The position numbers were made by a program, and so were the translations under genes. DNA of 64,000 nt, from contig JAUPFP010000007.1 in NCBI GenBank assembly GCA_036925085.1, positions 625,501 to 689,500 of the forward strand, read 5' to 3'. The notes beneath the pieces are model-generated. The model saw only the letters and a list, made by a program, of their open reading frames with translations, had not been told where the DNA came from and ran no database searches. Positions 1-13,100 of this stretch are shown one piece after another (positions within the stretch are counted from its first letter, which is position 1; every line of letters starts with the position of its first letter). The DNA is from Brachycybe producta. Its lineage: Eukaryota > Arthropoda > Diplopoda > Playtdesmida > Andrognathidae.

Positions 1-1365
1 AAAACTTGTGACCGATAGAGGGCGCAAACTGCACTTCATGCTTCAGTTACAATATGGTCTCAATGAACTAACAAAAAAAGGATGACACTTTAAGCAAGAT
101 GTCTTCCTTCTAGCTTCAAAAAGCAGACGATTCTTCACTTTTGGTTATTTCTAACCTTTATAAATTTTATCTTGGAATTAATGAGAAGTGACAAAATCAT
201 TTACTCAGGTGTGGAAACACACAAGTACAAATTCTATATTGTCTCTAATTAACTAATACCAGTGATTTTTGTAGTGAAAACAAGGTATTGATGATCCTGA
301 GACCTCAACAACTAAAAACATCTTATGACATTTCAGTAAGAAAACTTTTATTAGCTTAAATTTCACCTCTTAAGGTACAGAGATTAATCAACACTCAAGT
401 TGTTACAATAATAATCCACAGCTGCATTCTAACGAACCTAAAATGAAAATATCCGATATGAATTTTAAAGAAAAACAGAAGTCTTCATCTTTATGGGTTT
501 CTTTTTAAAAGTAAACTGACTGCCCACAGAATTACATTAAACAACGTTCAACCAGTAATTTGAATGAAGACAAGCCATTTGGACGAAAAACACCTTCAGG
601 GTGGCTGATTTTTTTTTTCATTTATATGAAATATTAAATTTTTTATGACGATATTTGCAAAAATGAGTAATAATAACATTGTTAATTGTTAAGTTAGTAA
701 AATAATTGCAAAACGAAAAAATGTTAACATTCAAGCACTTTTAATTTAACATTCTAAACGTAAACACGAGCTCTGCAGCCTTTTCAGTTCCCAAAGCAAA
801 TCAGTACCTCTCAAAGGTAAAACGGTTAAATCACGTTTTTTTTTAAAAAAACACGATTTTACATCTTTATAAGATGTAAAATTTGTGTTTTTTAAACAGC
901 TTGTCAAATTCTATCAGCAGTAAGTCCACAGTTTTACACATTGGCTGCTAGATGGTGGTATACCATGTTAAAGTCTTATTCCTTCAAAGAGAAAACTTTC
1001 AAACTACTCCACTGTAAAATTTAGGTTTGGTGACTTAAAACAGTTTACCTCTGAAGTTCTTAAATAGAATATTACTATTACTATTCATACCTACAGTATT
1101 TGTCCCTGATTTCCACCTGTCAATTGGGGCATACTTCGTCAAGCATATCTTACGAAAAAATACTGCATTAATGAAAGGACTTCCACCGGACTATTTTATA
1201 AACATAGTGAAAAATGCTGGGAGCTATTATTTTTATTGCATAATTTTAATGTTTAAATAAATGTAAATTTTTTCTAAAAAAATCATTTGATTTAAATCAC
1301 TGCCACCATGAGTGAAACAAATGCCTTCGTTTATACTTTATATACGTTCAAAACAAAAGTCAAAT

Positions 1366-2410
1366 TGAACGATTTCAGATTTTAAGTTTGTTTTCATTGT
1401 TATACATTCAAATGGTAACTTAAGTATCATCACAAATATTTTAACGACATTTATGCTATTTCAAACAAAAACAATTTACCAACAATCCTAGCCTAGCTCC
1501 GTCTAGCTCGCTCGGTGGATCCAGCCTAAAATTAAACAATAGTTTATTAATAACTCAGTTAAACTCCATACAGAAACAAAATGAGCCAAATTGAACAATT
1601 TCAGATTCTAAAATACAGCCGGAGTGTTTGTTTTCATTTTTATACAATCAAACGGTAACTCAAGTATCATCACAGATATTTTAAGGACAGTTATACGATT
1701 TCAAACAAAAGCAATTTACCTAAAATGGGGAACCAATCCCAGCCTAGCTCCGTCTAGCTCCCCACCCTCTCTCTCTCGGTGGTTACAGCCTAAAATTAAA
1801 CAATGGTTTATTAATAACTCGGTTAAACTCAGTACTGAAACACAATGAGCCAAATTGAACAATTTCAGATTCTAAAATACAGCCGGAGTGTTTGTTTTCA
1901 TTGTTATACATTCAAACGGTAACTCTAAGTATCATCACATATTTTAACGACATTTATACGATTTTAAACAAAAGCAATTTACCTAAAATGGGGAACCAAT
2001 CCTAGCCTAGCTCCCCCTCTCGCGGGGGTTCCAGCCTAAAATTAAACAATGGTTTATTAATAACTCAGTTGAACTCCGTACGGAAACAAAATGAGACAAA
2101 TTGAACAATTTCAGATTCTAAAATACAGCCGGAGTGTTTGTTTTCATTGTTATACATTCAAACGGTAACTCTAAGTATCATCACATATTTTAACGACATT
2201 TATACGATTTTAAACAAAAGCAATTTACCAAAAATGGGGAACCAATCCTAGCCCTCTCTCTCGGTGGTTCCAGTCTAAAATTCGTTCTAAAAGTAAACAA
2301 TCGTTTATTAATAACTCGGATAAAATCCATACGAAAACAAAACGAGTCAAATTGAACAATTTCAGATTCTTAAGTTTGTTTTCATTGTTATACATTCAAA
2401 CGGTAACTTA
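1366..2410. repeat. degenerate tandem repeat, about five copies of 225-264 bp
   Basis: A block beginning ttgaacaatttcagattct recurs at about 1366, 1591, 1855, 2101 and 2352. It is followed each time by a tttgttttcattgttatacattcaaa-type segment and a variable tail containing aaaattaaacaatggtttatt-type sequence. Spacings are roughly 225, 264, 246 and 251 bp. The three middle copies share an acagccggagtg insert that is missing from the two outer copies. Confidence 0.8.
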
Positions 2411-4099
2411 CTTTCTCATAGAATCCGTCAAGCTTTGGATGAGCAGAAAAACCAAAATAGAATTACAACACTTTGAATCCGCAGAAATCTAAAAACAATT
2501 TAAAATAAAATTCATTCTTCAAGAACAAATCTTAAGAACAAGTTTATAAATTACCTCCATGTTTCCATTTGCAATGGTTTGGGGCTCACTATTTAATTCC
2601 ATATGGCGTTCTGGTGGTCCAATTCAGCTGATAAAATATTAGATTTTAGATATTAGATTTGGGACCAACACTCTTTCAGACACTTAGTTTCCCCAACCCC
2701 CCAATTCAACGCACGAAATCCCCTTTCAAGAGTCACAAAAGTAGATATCACAAAGGAGGTTAGTTAACTAATAATGTTGATATATATCTTTGTCTATCCA
2801 AACTGATTCACGTATATAATAAGTCCCTGTACCACCCCCCCCCCTTTCCGTTCCACCAGAGTAAACAACACACGAACAAGTCAGCTCGCTGATTCCAAAT
2901 TCAAATTGTTTGCAAAAATAGCTTTTGCATCTAACTCACAGCTACTGTCAAATTTAAAACATACATTTTTTTGGAAATGCTAAGTATTACAAAAGTTTGT
3001 TATCTTCACTTTGAAAAACGCACAAATTCTGTCAAAAACGTTCAAAACAATACTTGAAATTCACCCCCTCCCTCCCCAATCAGACAAAAACGAAATAGTT
3101 CCAACGGATACAAATCTTAATTCACAGAATCACAAACGACAACGGCCAGCATGTAAAACTCACTTAATAGTATTATTAGCTATTATCTAATTATAGTAAT
3201 TAGCTACTTGATTAGAGTGCTAAGTTCACAGAAATTAAGATGGCACAACACAAGGTACAACTTCTTAAAACTCTTCATTCGAGTTAAGAGAAGGCGAATT
3301 TCAGAAATACAAATCAATCGTGTGTGTTTGTGTGTGTATTTGAAAAATACTGTATTATAAAATATATATTTGGGGGATTGGCTTTTATTTCTCTTACCTC
3401 TTAAAAGATTTCTTGAAGTTTTTCTTTCTCTGTTTCAATCTTGACCTCTCTCTCTTCTTGTCACAGATAAGTGAGTGAATTCATTCAAAAGTATTTCTCT
3501 CATTATGTCAATCAACGATTTAAGAGTAAATCAACTGTTTCTGAAATGAAGGCTGCGGAACACTAGTTTTCGACACGTACAATCAATCTGTTAAGAACGA
3601 CAACAAAACCAACAAACCACTTCCCCGCTCCTCCTCCTTCCCCACACAAACATATGCAGTCCATCCTCCCCCCCACCCAAACACAAAGAAAACACTAATT
3701 AGTCAAAGGTAACAACAACATTACTGTGTGTACGAGTCAAATGTCGCACACGTCAATAGTACATTATACAAATTGCACTCTTTACTTTCAGGTTATTCAA
3801 AAAAGTTGCCACCGAAATGTGGTCACTCATACAGAACGGAGGAAATATTTCGCTCTTCGCATGCCAAAGAAAACAATAGGTGGTAACAGTTCAGTGGCAA
3901 CCTCCGATCGGCATAACGTCAAATGTGAGTATTAATCTTTCTCTCTCTCTCTCTCCCGCCCCACCCCCCAAACCAATTATTTTCAACAGTTTGATTTGAA
4001 AAACACTGATCAACAGCGGTGTTTTACACATCAGTATATATCTTTATTACTGAACTACATTTATAAGTGATAAGATGAAAGGTGGTTGATGCTGCGTTA

Positions 4100-4260
4100 G
4101 GCTAGTTTCACATGACGATACTTGTGTATTGCACGATACACGTACAATAATGGATACTGAAGTTACGTGTACACAAACAGAAGCGTTCATACGGCGAAAC
4201 ACTAATGCTTCCTTCCATTGGTGTACATGTAAATTCAGTATTTATCAGTGTGAAACTACC
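4100..4260. mobile_element. possible MITE with degenerate terminal inverted repeats
   Basis: The left end reads gctagtttcacatg and the right end reads cagtgtgaaactacc, which are complementary apart from a few mismatches. The interior also has weakly complementary segments around gtatcc and cagtat. There is no open reading frame. The ends resemble the other non-autonomous palindromic elements in this window, but this copy is worn and the call is tentative. Confidence 0.4.
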
Positions 4261-4398
4261 CTTATAGTTAGAATGATTAAAATAGTTAACTCACAAAAAA
4301 AATATCAAAGACGATAGAAACAAACTAAACGTTCATTCTCCCTCCCGCCCCAACAACACACTGTGTTTGCAAAATCTATGTTCGAAATTCACAATTGT

Positions 4399-4440
4399 AA
4401 TAATAATAATAATAATAATAATAATGATGATGATGATAAC
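4399..4440. repeat. AAT/ATG trinucleotide microsatellite
   Basis: A run of taa units passes directly into a run of tga units downstream of the DBHS stop codon. It produces a spurious isoleucine/methionine-rich open frame on the plus strand. Confidence 0.9.
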
Positions 4441-4569
4441 ACCTAGAATTACACTAGGAGTGTCACGTCTGAATAAAACAAAATTGTTTCAAACGAATGC
4501 TACACATTTAAAAATAAAAAAGACAAAATCACACACAAAGTTAAATGTGGTAAAAGAATGGCGGCGAAA

Positions 4570-7500
4570 TCAATAGCGTCTCCTCTTTGGATCAAAGTCG
4601 TCTCTGTGATCCCGTCGATCCATCATATTATTATTATCTCTATGGCCCATCCCCCCACCACCACCACCCCCTCCACCTGGAGCAGCACGCATATCTCCAC
4701 CACCACCACCACCACCACAGCCCATTATTGGCCCACCCATCAGACCCATTCCTCCACCTCCTCCTCCAACATTGTTGTTGCCACCACGATTTATCGGTCC
4801 TCCAACATTAGGTCCAACAGATGGACCGGATGGACCCTGCTCAAAGCGAGACTGACGCTAAACGTTTTTAGCGTTCGTTTAAATAGTTCAAACACACGTT
4901 TATAAAGATTGAGTGGTTTTACGAACGATGAGAGAATGTTCCGACACAAACACACGGAAATCATGGAAGGTAAAAAAAAAAGAAAAAACCAACGTAAGTT
5001 AAGACAACGACGAACAAAGGGGCGGCTGCTCGGTTAGCCGGCCTCGACGAGGCAAAGGCCGTTGAAAGAAAGCCATCACGACCTCGATCATGTTCCAACT
5101 GAAATTGGGTTCCTTGCCTTTTTGTAGCAAAACAAGATTAAAGTAATCAAACACCTATAAGGTGAGTGGGAATGGTCAAGGCCCCTATCAATCACAGAAT
5201 TCGAACATGCCAAGACTCCCACACAAAACCAAATTCACATCCAACAGCAGCTGTTGCGTTTTTTTATGTAGCGTTACAAATCACTAATTAATAGAATCAA
5301 ACATCATCATCATCGCCACCAAAATTCGCACGGAACTAAAAAACGGTCAATTCTAAAAGAAATGCTAATCACCGTGGCCCTAAACCAAAAATTGTTCCTA
5401 ATGATTCGTCAAAGAAATTACGGTGACAGCACACAAAACGATGGCGCCCTCCCCCCTAATCCAATCAATTCGGAAACCAATTTTTGTCCAAATAAAAGTC
5501 AAATTGATGTCAAGTTGTTCAGTCAACACAAAAGGGGCAAAAGGCAAGGAACCGAGAGATACTAAACGGAAATTTGCAATCAAGGGCCTTTCCCATCGTC
5601 TTGCACCATTTTTCAAACAAATGTATTTTCATTCCAGTTATTAATTAGCATAAATATCAAGAAGGTGGAGTGTAAACCCCCTCCATTTTAAACCATCCTC
5701 ATGATAACTTTTTATACAAAATAAAAAAAACGTCTTATTTATAGTACTAAAAAGGATTTCTAAGTCAGCCGTTTGCAAAATAATACAAATGAACGCGGAA
5801 CAATGAATGAGACTATAAAACAAAAAGATCTATTGGTTATTCTTCATTTCACATTAGAAACTAGAAGAGCATTAGAATCACTCGAGTGGTTGGCTTAAAA
5901 ATAAAACCTTTAACAACTTCTAAATTATCCATTTTCATTGAAACCCTTGCTTTTGAAAATGAAAACCCATGCCCGGCCCTCGCACGCAATTTCATTTCCC
6001 CTTACTCTTCTAGTTTTCTTAAAACACTTCCAAATCTCATCTGAAAATCAGAATACCCCCTTCTCCCTTCCCGGCACGTAGTTATAGCGACAGTTTAGTG
6101 AGTGGAGAGTAACCATTATTTTCTCACTGGCAACAACAATCACACCACCAAACGTCATCCCTTAACAAAACCCAATTCAAAGCATATTTCAATGCGTTTT
6201 TTCCACCCCCCCCCCCCCTTTGAATCTTCACACCCCCCTTCAGTTTCAACCATATCATCCTCTTAATAAAAGTGCCCGTTAACCTATGTGTTAAATACAA
6301 CAAACAAAATTGATCGTTGTTGATTTAAGCGTAGAACAACCCTACCAGCTCCCAGCCCCCACCCAACACACCCTCCAGATGACAAGTGTCTACCTTACCC
6401 CAACGGGTCCATTCGCTCCCATTCCTCCAGTGGATCCACCCCCCATGCCCATGACTGGGCCGGCTGGTCGAGTGGGTCCTCCTCCGCTCGAAGCTGAAAC
6501 ACACACCAAAATCGTTAGAGCGAGCTCCAGAACAGAAAAACAGATTCTCGATCCAAAACACACCTGAAACATTGCCGCCGCCGCCACCCATGTGTCCGTT
6601 GTTTCCATTTCCACGTCCACCGCCTCCCATTCCTCCTCCACCTCCTCCTAATCCCATTCCTCCTCCACCTCCGCCAGGTCCTATCCCCATCATTCCTCCT
6701 TGCATTCCACCTTTATTAACACCAGGTCCACCTCCAGGGCCACCTTGCATCTGCATTATTGCTTGCTCTTGCTGTTAATAACACGAACAGAAACAACTAA
6801 GTATCAAGAGGTTCGTCGTTCTCTCGTTTGCAAAAGGTCGCTACTTGGTCCAACAAGTTGCTCAAGTGACTTGCTTGCAGGAGGAGGCTGTCTTCTTGCC
6901 GTCTTCTCATCTCGTCGTTTCTCATCATGTTGTAGTTGTTTGGTTGCTGCTGCTGCTGCATCATGTCGTCCGGTCTCTTCATCTGTTGCTCTCTCATTCT
7001 GTCGTACTCGCGGCGACGCATCTCTCGCTCCATCAGAAGATTGTTTGCGTCCTCCTCCCTTTTGCGAAGTTCTAAATGAGAGTTGGAAAAAGTCAGAACG
7101 TCTCGTCGTCATAATCCGAGACCCCCCCCCCCCCAAAAAACGATAAATATATCTCACTCTCTCTTAGCAGATTCGTCTCGTGTTCGTAATATGCGAGCTC
7201 CATCTGGTCTTCCAGTCTATCCCTTTCCTCTTTTATTTGTTTCTCGAGCGCGTCTCTCTTCTGCTTCTCTAATTCGTACAGCTGCTTCCACTTGTTACCG
7301 AATTCGTACTCGAACGATCCAATTTGTGCAAAGTGCGGTCCGATGTCTCGTTCCTTCAGGAAGGTGTTGCTCTTCGGAACCAACCTATCGGGGTAACCCT
7401 CTTCGTCATCCTTAAACTCCAACGGTTCCACGATTAACGGACGCGGAGAACTGAGCAACACGCAAAATCATCATAAATTAAGTTCTCAGAATGATGAACG

Positions 7501-9382
7501 AAAGGGGAATTTGTTACCCCGTGAGCATAAAACATCCATCGTTGCATCGTTTGATCGCCACCACCGCACCCGGTTTTCGTGCAAATTCTACGATTCCCTC
7601 GCCCGTTGGCTTTCCACGATCGTCCACCACGACCACGGCTCTTTCCACTTCTCCGAAAAAAGTCTCGAAAGCCAACTCTAATAGCTCGTTCGAGACGAAC
7701 GGCGAAAGGTTCTTGACACGAACGGCTGCACCGTGAGTTGCAAATCGAACACGTAAAACGCGTCCCTTTCGAGTGACACCATCGAGTCCAGTACGGGCCG
7801 CCTCAGCAGCAGGTCGCGACTCCTAAAAACGATAAGTTAATTTCACGCTACCTAAGCTTTTTATTTTGACAAGTTAAGCCTTGTTTCCACTTGGGTGAAA
7901 ATTTGAACAAACGTGGCTTTTGTCTATGTTGGTGAATGGACAGGGACTACGTTTCTTCAAGTGAAATTTTCAAAAAAGCTTCAATTTTCACTCCAGTGGA
8001 AACAAGGCCTTAAAAATCATTTTAAAAATTAAAATGTGCGCCAGAGTGACGTCACTAATCGGCTATTTTCCACTAGCGCTAGTGGTTAGCTTGCACTACA
8101 CTAAGGAGAACGAATCTTACATGAATTTATTCTTTGTCGCCGCCCCCCCTTGCACTAAACGCGAAATTTAGGAAAAATCAACGTTAGAAAAATCGAAATC
8201 GGTTCGATGTTTTTTTTATAAAAAAAACTTTAATCTTTTTAATTTTCGGATCTTTAGTAAAGTGGAAAACTTAGCAACAAAATTCGGCTAGTTGAAACAA
8301 AAAAATTCCATAAAAGGTATTAATACCATAATTGTCGCAAAAACAAGAAATTTACCGCAAGCTAAACAGAACACCGTTATTTTTTCAGTGTGTGATATAC
8401 GGCAAAACAAATAGTGTTAACGCCAGTGACGTTCCAATATGGCGCCGCCTCGTGATATGAGCACACCTTCCTACCCTGCAAACCTTGCCCCCTCCCACTT
8501 CTAAACAAACTAGCAGCAAATAATGTAGCCTCCTTCAAGCCTTGCTCTCGATTATTGGATTACAAGCTGCTAGCCGCCATATAACGGTACAGTGACTACA
8601 TAAGAAAAACCCACAACTGCCACGCATAAAGGCTAAACGGATCCTAATAATTTTCCAGCCATACTTCCCATGACACAAGATGGCGGCTACGATTAATGAA
8701 ATGATGTAGTAAGACATTAACCCCGTATAGAACATGAGTGAGAGTAGCACCCATTACCGTTCGACGCTGCCGCCACCACCACCACCACGAGGCGATTAGG
8801 ACAAAAGGTAAAATGGCGTCAGTCGCCATTTTGTTCCCCTTTTTTTTCTCCTCTTCACCCCTCCAATACATATCATACAAGAAACAGTTCAGTTACCATT
8901 TTGACGAATCCAAATCCCTTTTGTGCATTGAGAAAAACCTCCGTCAACGCTCCGTATGGTTCGAATAGTTTTTTGAACTGCGGTTCGTCTACGTCCGGAG
9001 TAAGATTTCCTACAAACAGACGACATTTTCCCGTCAACCCTTTCTTCTCTTCTGGTCCCTTCGGTGGCAAATTAGTCGTCGGTCCAATGTACGGATTCAT
9101 TTGATTGTTCTGGTTTGGGTTAGGCCGTTTAAACATTCCACCACCACCCGGACCACCTCTCTGAAACGGTCTCTTGTTGCTGTTATTGTTATTTGGGGGT
9201 CCTCGTTTCTGTTGCTGTCCCCCACCCCCTCCTCCTCCTCCTCCACCACCACCCATTTGGTTAGGATTCTTATTTGGTACATTTTTCAGAGGCATTATTT
9301 GGCCTCCTCCACCTCCTGGTCCTCCAACATTTGGAAGCACATCCGATTTTACGTCCTGTTGGCTTTCATTTCCAGCATTCAT
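4570..9382 (-). CDS. nonA: DBHS-family RNA-binding protein (NonA / NONO / SFPQ type)
   Basis: Seven coding exons on the minus strand: 9382-8897, 7822-7518, 7450-7158, 7071-6845, 6771-6564, 6493-6399 and 4857-4570. They encode 633 residues. All introns are GT-AG and the frame closes exactly. The N-terminus is Gly/Asn/Gln-rich. RRM1 begins near residue 119 ([14 protein letters not shown]), and RRM2 lies at about 194-275 ([19 protein letters not shown]). The NOPS segment (RPLIVEPLE, then [16 protein letters not shown]) and a long charged coiled coil (about 325-430) follow. The tail is Gly/Met-rich and ends DPKRRRY, as NONO does. DBHS proteins dimerise through NOPS and the coiled coil and act in nuclear RNA retention, splicing and transcription; fly NonA affects vision and courtship song. 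Exon 1 begins with an in-frame ATG next to a promoter shared with the ZMYM gene. The family call is secure; NonA versus NONO naming is a convention. Confidence 0.96.
4858..6398 (-). other. long last intron of the DBHS gene
   Basis: This 1.5 kb intron separates exon 6 from the exon encoding the C-terminal RRRY. It includes a C13 run at 6206-6218 and a GC-rich patch at about 5025-5110 that can form a short hairpin (gcctcgacgaggc). I see no protein-coding exon in it. Last introns of DBHS genes are often regulated, so retention or an alternative 3' end is possible but not shown. Confidence 0.55.
7875..8012. mobile_element. MITE-like element in DBHS intron 1
   Basis: A 138 bp element has terminal inverted repeats of about 28 bp. 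The left end (taagccttgtttccacttgg) pairs with the right end (ccagtggaaacaaggcctta) with few mismatches. It has no coding capacity. The rest of the 1.07 kb intron (7823-8896) holds several ATGGCG motifs and a TGACGTCA octamer at 8047-8054. Confidence 0.7.
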
Positions 9383-10123
9383 AATTTAAAAATAAGCAAA
9401 AAAACTGCGTAAAAGACCAAAGGAAGGAATGGCGATCCACCTCCAAACAACACAAAATCAAGAAAGAAAATGGCGAAAAAAAGCAAATTTGTTCCAAGTT
9501 CCAATTTCTCACAGCAGCATACGTCACAGAAAAGAAACCAACGCTCCTCATTAGCTGAACTTTGTCATTTGTACGTTTTTCATTGGCTCTCAGATTGACG
9601 TTCTACGGGATTTTTTCCACCGTACAAATTTGAAAATACGTGTCGTCTGCTTCAAAATTTAAACACTAAGTTAATAATATTCAATAGGTGGCAGCACTTA
9701 CTATGTTATTGTCCATAGCCTCTTTCTTTATAACTGTAGAGGCTATGTTCTTTTTTTCGTCAAGGTTCTCTTCATTAGAACCTTGATTTTTTCTAATCTC
9801 TTCCAAGGGTAGTAAAATATTTTAGAGGTTTCTACTGAGTTTCTTCCCGGATCTCCCGTTTTTTTCTTTTGAATTTTCCCAAAAGTGAGCGAAAGTATTT
9901 TTTTAAAAAAAAACTGGTGTTTGTTAAAAACTCAGTTGAGATCGTCACAAATAAAAACTTTCAAGACTGCTTCCATTTAGCTTTTATTAAGATAAATCAC
10001 ATTTTAAAATAGCTATGAGCCTATGGATAGGGGTAAGAGAAGGAAGAGGTCATGGTTAGAGGGTAGAGGAGGAGCCTATGAGGAGGCTATTAGAAAACTA
10101 GAAGGAGGAGGCTAATATCGAAG
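9383..10123. promoter_or_regulatory. divergent promoter region between DBHS and ZMYM genes
   Basis: The DBHS start codon (9382, minus) and the ZMYM start codon (10124, plus) lie 741 bp apart in head-to-head orientation, so both promoters must lie here or in upstream introns. No TATA box is obvious. The motif aagatggcgg at 10121-10130 spans the ZMYM ATG and matches the YY1-type core that often marks start regions of housekeeping genes. A GAGG/AGGAGG-rich purine stretch (10035-10110) precedes it. Directionality and start sites are inferred only from gene positions. Confidence 0.6.
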
Positions 10124-13100
10124 ATGGCGGATTCCATTGAATCGACTGCGGTTGACGGTGAGGACGACGCGCATTCGGCTCACAAACAGGTACGAATCTA
10201 ATCGCACGTTGGATATCTTTCAATTCTTTCGCGCGTTTGTCAACAAAACCTAAAGAGAATCAGGCAAAGATTGGATTGAGGCCGGTGGGCCTCCTGTCTG
10301 TTTTTGTACCTTTCCCCCTCCCCCTTGGGCCCCCTCCCCTAAGACCCCCTTCGTCTTCTTATCGAATCACAACAAACGACAGCGGATAAATCATGGCGGA
10401 ATTGAAGAGACCCACAGCGCCACCACTTTCTATCTCCCGCGCTCAAAATCCACTTTGGCGTTTCATTAGCTGTTTGTTGATATCATTTATGCACGAAATA
10501 AACAAAAACGAACAAGAAACAATACGAATTCGTTGTCTGCGACCCGTTTTTATCGTCGGAACAGTCCGTTCTCTTTCAGATCATAACGGTTCCCTCGGAA
10601 AGTTATGCGCGCGCTCGGGTTGCTTCGGAACTTTCTGAATGACCCTTCAGACTTTTTACAATTTTCCTACTTAATAATCAGCCGTTTCAGTTAATATTTT
10701 TGTTCTTATTTGACAGTTAACCGGGTTCTAATGTTATTAAAAGATTTATTCTATTGTAGGATTGTTTTATTATTAATAATCGTTAATTAATTAGGTTGAA
10801 GCAGACGAAGACGAAACAAAGTCCACAGACGACGCGAACGAAGCCTCCAAAATATGTACCACAAAAGAAGAAAAAAACGAAGACGAAAGCAATGAAAGTG
10901 GTCGATTGGAATCAGATGCCAAGGCGGGACAAGTGGAAGAAGAAGGAGGAGGGCCCACGAAAGAGACTTCTTTAGACGAAGACGAGGAGACGATCCTCAT
11001 CGCTCCCGATATTCAGTTAGAAGAGATCGAATCGGGTAATAATTCTGTCGCTGATTTTCTTCGTTGTTACGATTACCTTTGCAATGAAATTTGAACGCAG
11101 ATGATGACGAAGAAGAAAGGATGGACTGCTTACCTGCTGATGCTACGAAGAGAGAAGACGATGAAGAGGAAGAAACGGTAAAAAACGCAGAATTGAATGA
11201 TGATGCAAGAAACAAGACAGATGGCGAATCGAATGAGGTGGAGGACGAAGAGGAGAACGTTGCCACCGTTGAGAAGAGTGAGCGTGAGGCTGTTTCGGCC
11301 CTGTCTAGTAGCATCCTTATGGACACTGAGCTCATCAGTTCAGACGACGAATGCCTGAACCAGAAAGAGGATGAGAAGAAGGAGGACGTCAAAAGTGATA
11401 AGCAGAATGAACTTGGAGAAAATATTGACAAAGATGGCGTTTCGGTATGCATCCCAACCGCCGATACCGTCGCCAAAGATGCAGTGGTGAACGATGAGGC
11501 GGAAACTGCGCCCAACACGAGTCCCGTCCCAGAAGATATCGTAGTTCTCGAGTGCAAGGCTGATAACGTTGTCGATCCTCTACCTTCGGAGGATGCTGGT
11601 ATTGGGCGTGATAGATCTTCTGTCGAGGACGTCGAATCGTCGAAAGACGCACCAGTAGCCGACGGTGTTAAAGATTCTGTAGAGATTGTTGTGATCGAGA
11701 AAGTAGACGTTGAAAACGCATCTGTGGAAGATACTGATACTAAAACTCTGGAAAAACGGATGACGACCGACGATCGGTGTATTGGAGTTGACGAGGGAGA
11801 CGAAGTGGAAGAAATGGCCGAGGATGGAGACATGCCTCGACTGGCGATCATGGACGTACGAACGGTTGTAGAAGAAGAGAGGACGTCGGTGGTCGACAAG
11901 AATGTAAATGAAGAAAGTGGTGCGTCTACCGACGTGGATAAAGAAAACGATTCTGCTCAAATACCGCCTAAGGTCTTTTAGTTATTTCGTCGTTGTATCG
12001 ATATCGAATGAATGTGAACACTTTATTGTTATTATATCTGGTTAGGAAGCAAAGGAGAAGGAAGAGGCGACCGAAGCCAAGGGTGGTTCTGGTGATGACG
12101 ATGATGAAAGCAACAACAAATCAAATGAGGTAATCGGTTGCGTTTTTTCTTGCGATATTTATGGTATTTCTAGTTTCTATGTTTGAATGAATTTCGTGTC
12201 TGTAGAAAAATAAGCAAGCGAATGAGGATGCAGACATGAAGGTACTTTTCACTCGGTCACTGGCGTCTCGGTTACATGTCCGACCTCATTGCTCGCGTCG
12301 TTTTAACTCGCCGTTTTTGCTTGTTTGTCATCTGAAATATTTATTTTTAATTTCACTTTTCAGAGTTACGCCGCAGACACGATGAACGAGCTACTCGGCC
12401 TTTTCGGTTACGAGAAGGTCGACGACGACGTCAAGGACTCGTTGCTGTTAAGCAAGAAGGGAGATAGCGATGAAACAGGAGGTGCATTTTGAACTTGCTC
12501 AATAAAAGACTGAAAATAAAACGTAACGGTATTGGTCGCCTTTTAGAATCTGTAGATAAAAATGCCACTGACGTTACAAAATGTTCGGATTCATCGGTGG
12601 CTAGCAAAAATGGGGATGCGTCGGCGAGTAAGGATGGCGATAAAAGTGTTGTGGTGGGCGGAAAAGCTATGGCTCAGGGCAGGCAATGTTCCGTTTGTGG
12701 AAAGGTGATTTCGTTCGTGGATTGGTTGCCCCATTCGACCCTAATAGTCGTTTATGTTTGGCACAGACGCGGTCGTGCAAGTACCAAGTTTTGATGTCCG
12801 GAATGACAAAGTTCCTGTGCGACGACACTTGTTTCATGGACTTTCGTACGAAGCAAAACATAATGGCAACGCCGACCATTAAGCAGATTGTGGCCGAGAA
12901 CAGGCCGGTGACACGTAGCATCACTCATCCGAAGGACTATTGTAACGTGTGCCAAAAAGAGATAAAGAACGGAATGGGACTATTACCTGGAGTCGGTGAG
13001 AACAAACCGTTGTGCTCGGAAGAGTGCATGCGCAACTATCAGGTGACGCAGGGTCTGAAGAGGGCGTGTGCTCAGTGTGGAGGTCACATCCTGAGTAGGA

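Larger units (their letters stand above)
1..4569. other. gene-free stretch, probably including DBHS 3' UTR
   Basis: No reading frame here has codon structure or family similarity. The sequence is AT-rich and contains a degenerate tandem repeat (1366-2410), a C10 run at 2835-2844, a GT-rich stretch near 3320, an AAT/ATG microsatellite at about 4399-4440 and a possible small inverted-repeat element at 4100-4260. The part nearest 4569 is expected to hold the 3' UTR of the DBHS gene on the minus strand. A minus-strand AATAAA lies at 4045-4040, about 525 bp beyond the stop codon. Confidence 0.6.

Noticed and set aside
4367..4576. Frame with runs of Ile and Met
   Set aside because: It is produced by the AAT/ATG microsatellite.
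5025..5110. GC-rich hairpin in the DBHS last intron as an RNA gene
   Set aside because: Only one short stem (gcctc-gac-gaggc) is convincing; mentioned under the intron only.
6572..6778. Proline-rich plus-strand open frame
   Set aside because: It is the antisense of Gly-rich DBHS exon 5 and has no codon signal of its own.
10997..11899. 300-codon Ser/Thr-rich minus-strand frame
   Set aside because: It is the antisense of the acidic ZMYM exon 3; GAA/GAC/GAT codons read backwards give Ser/Phe. It has no start context or homology.
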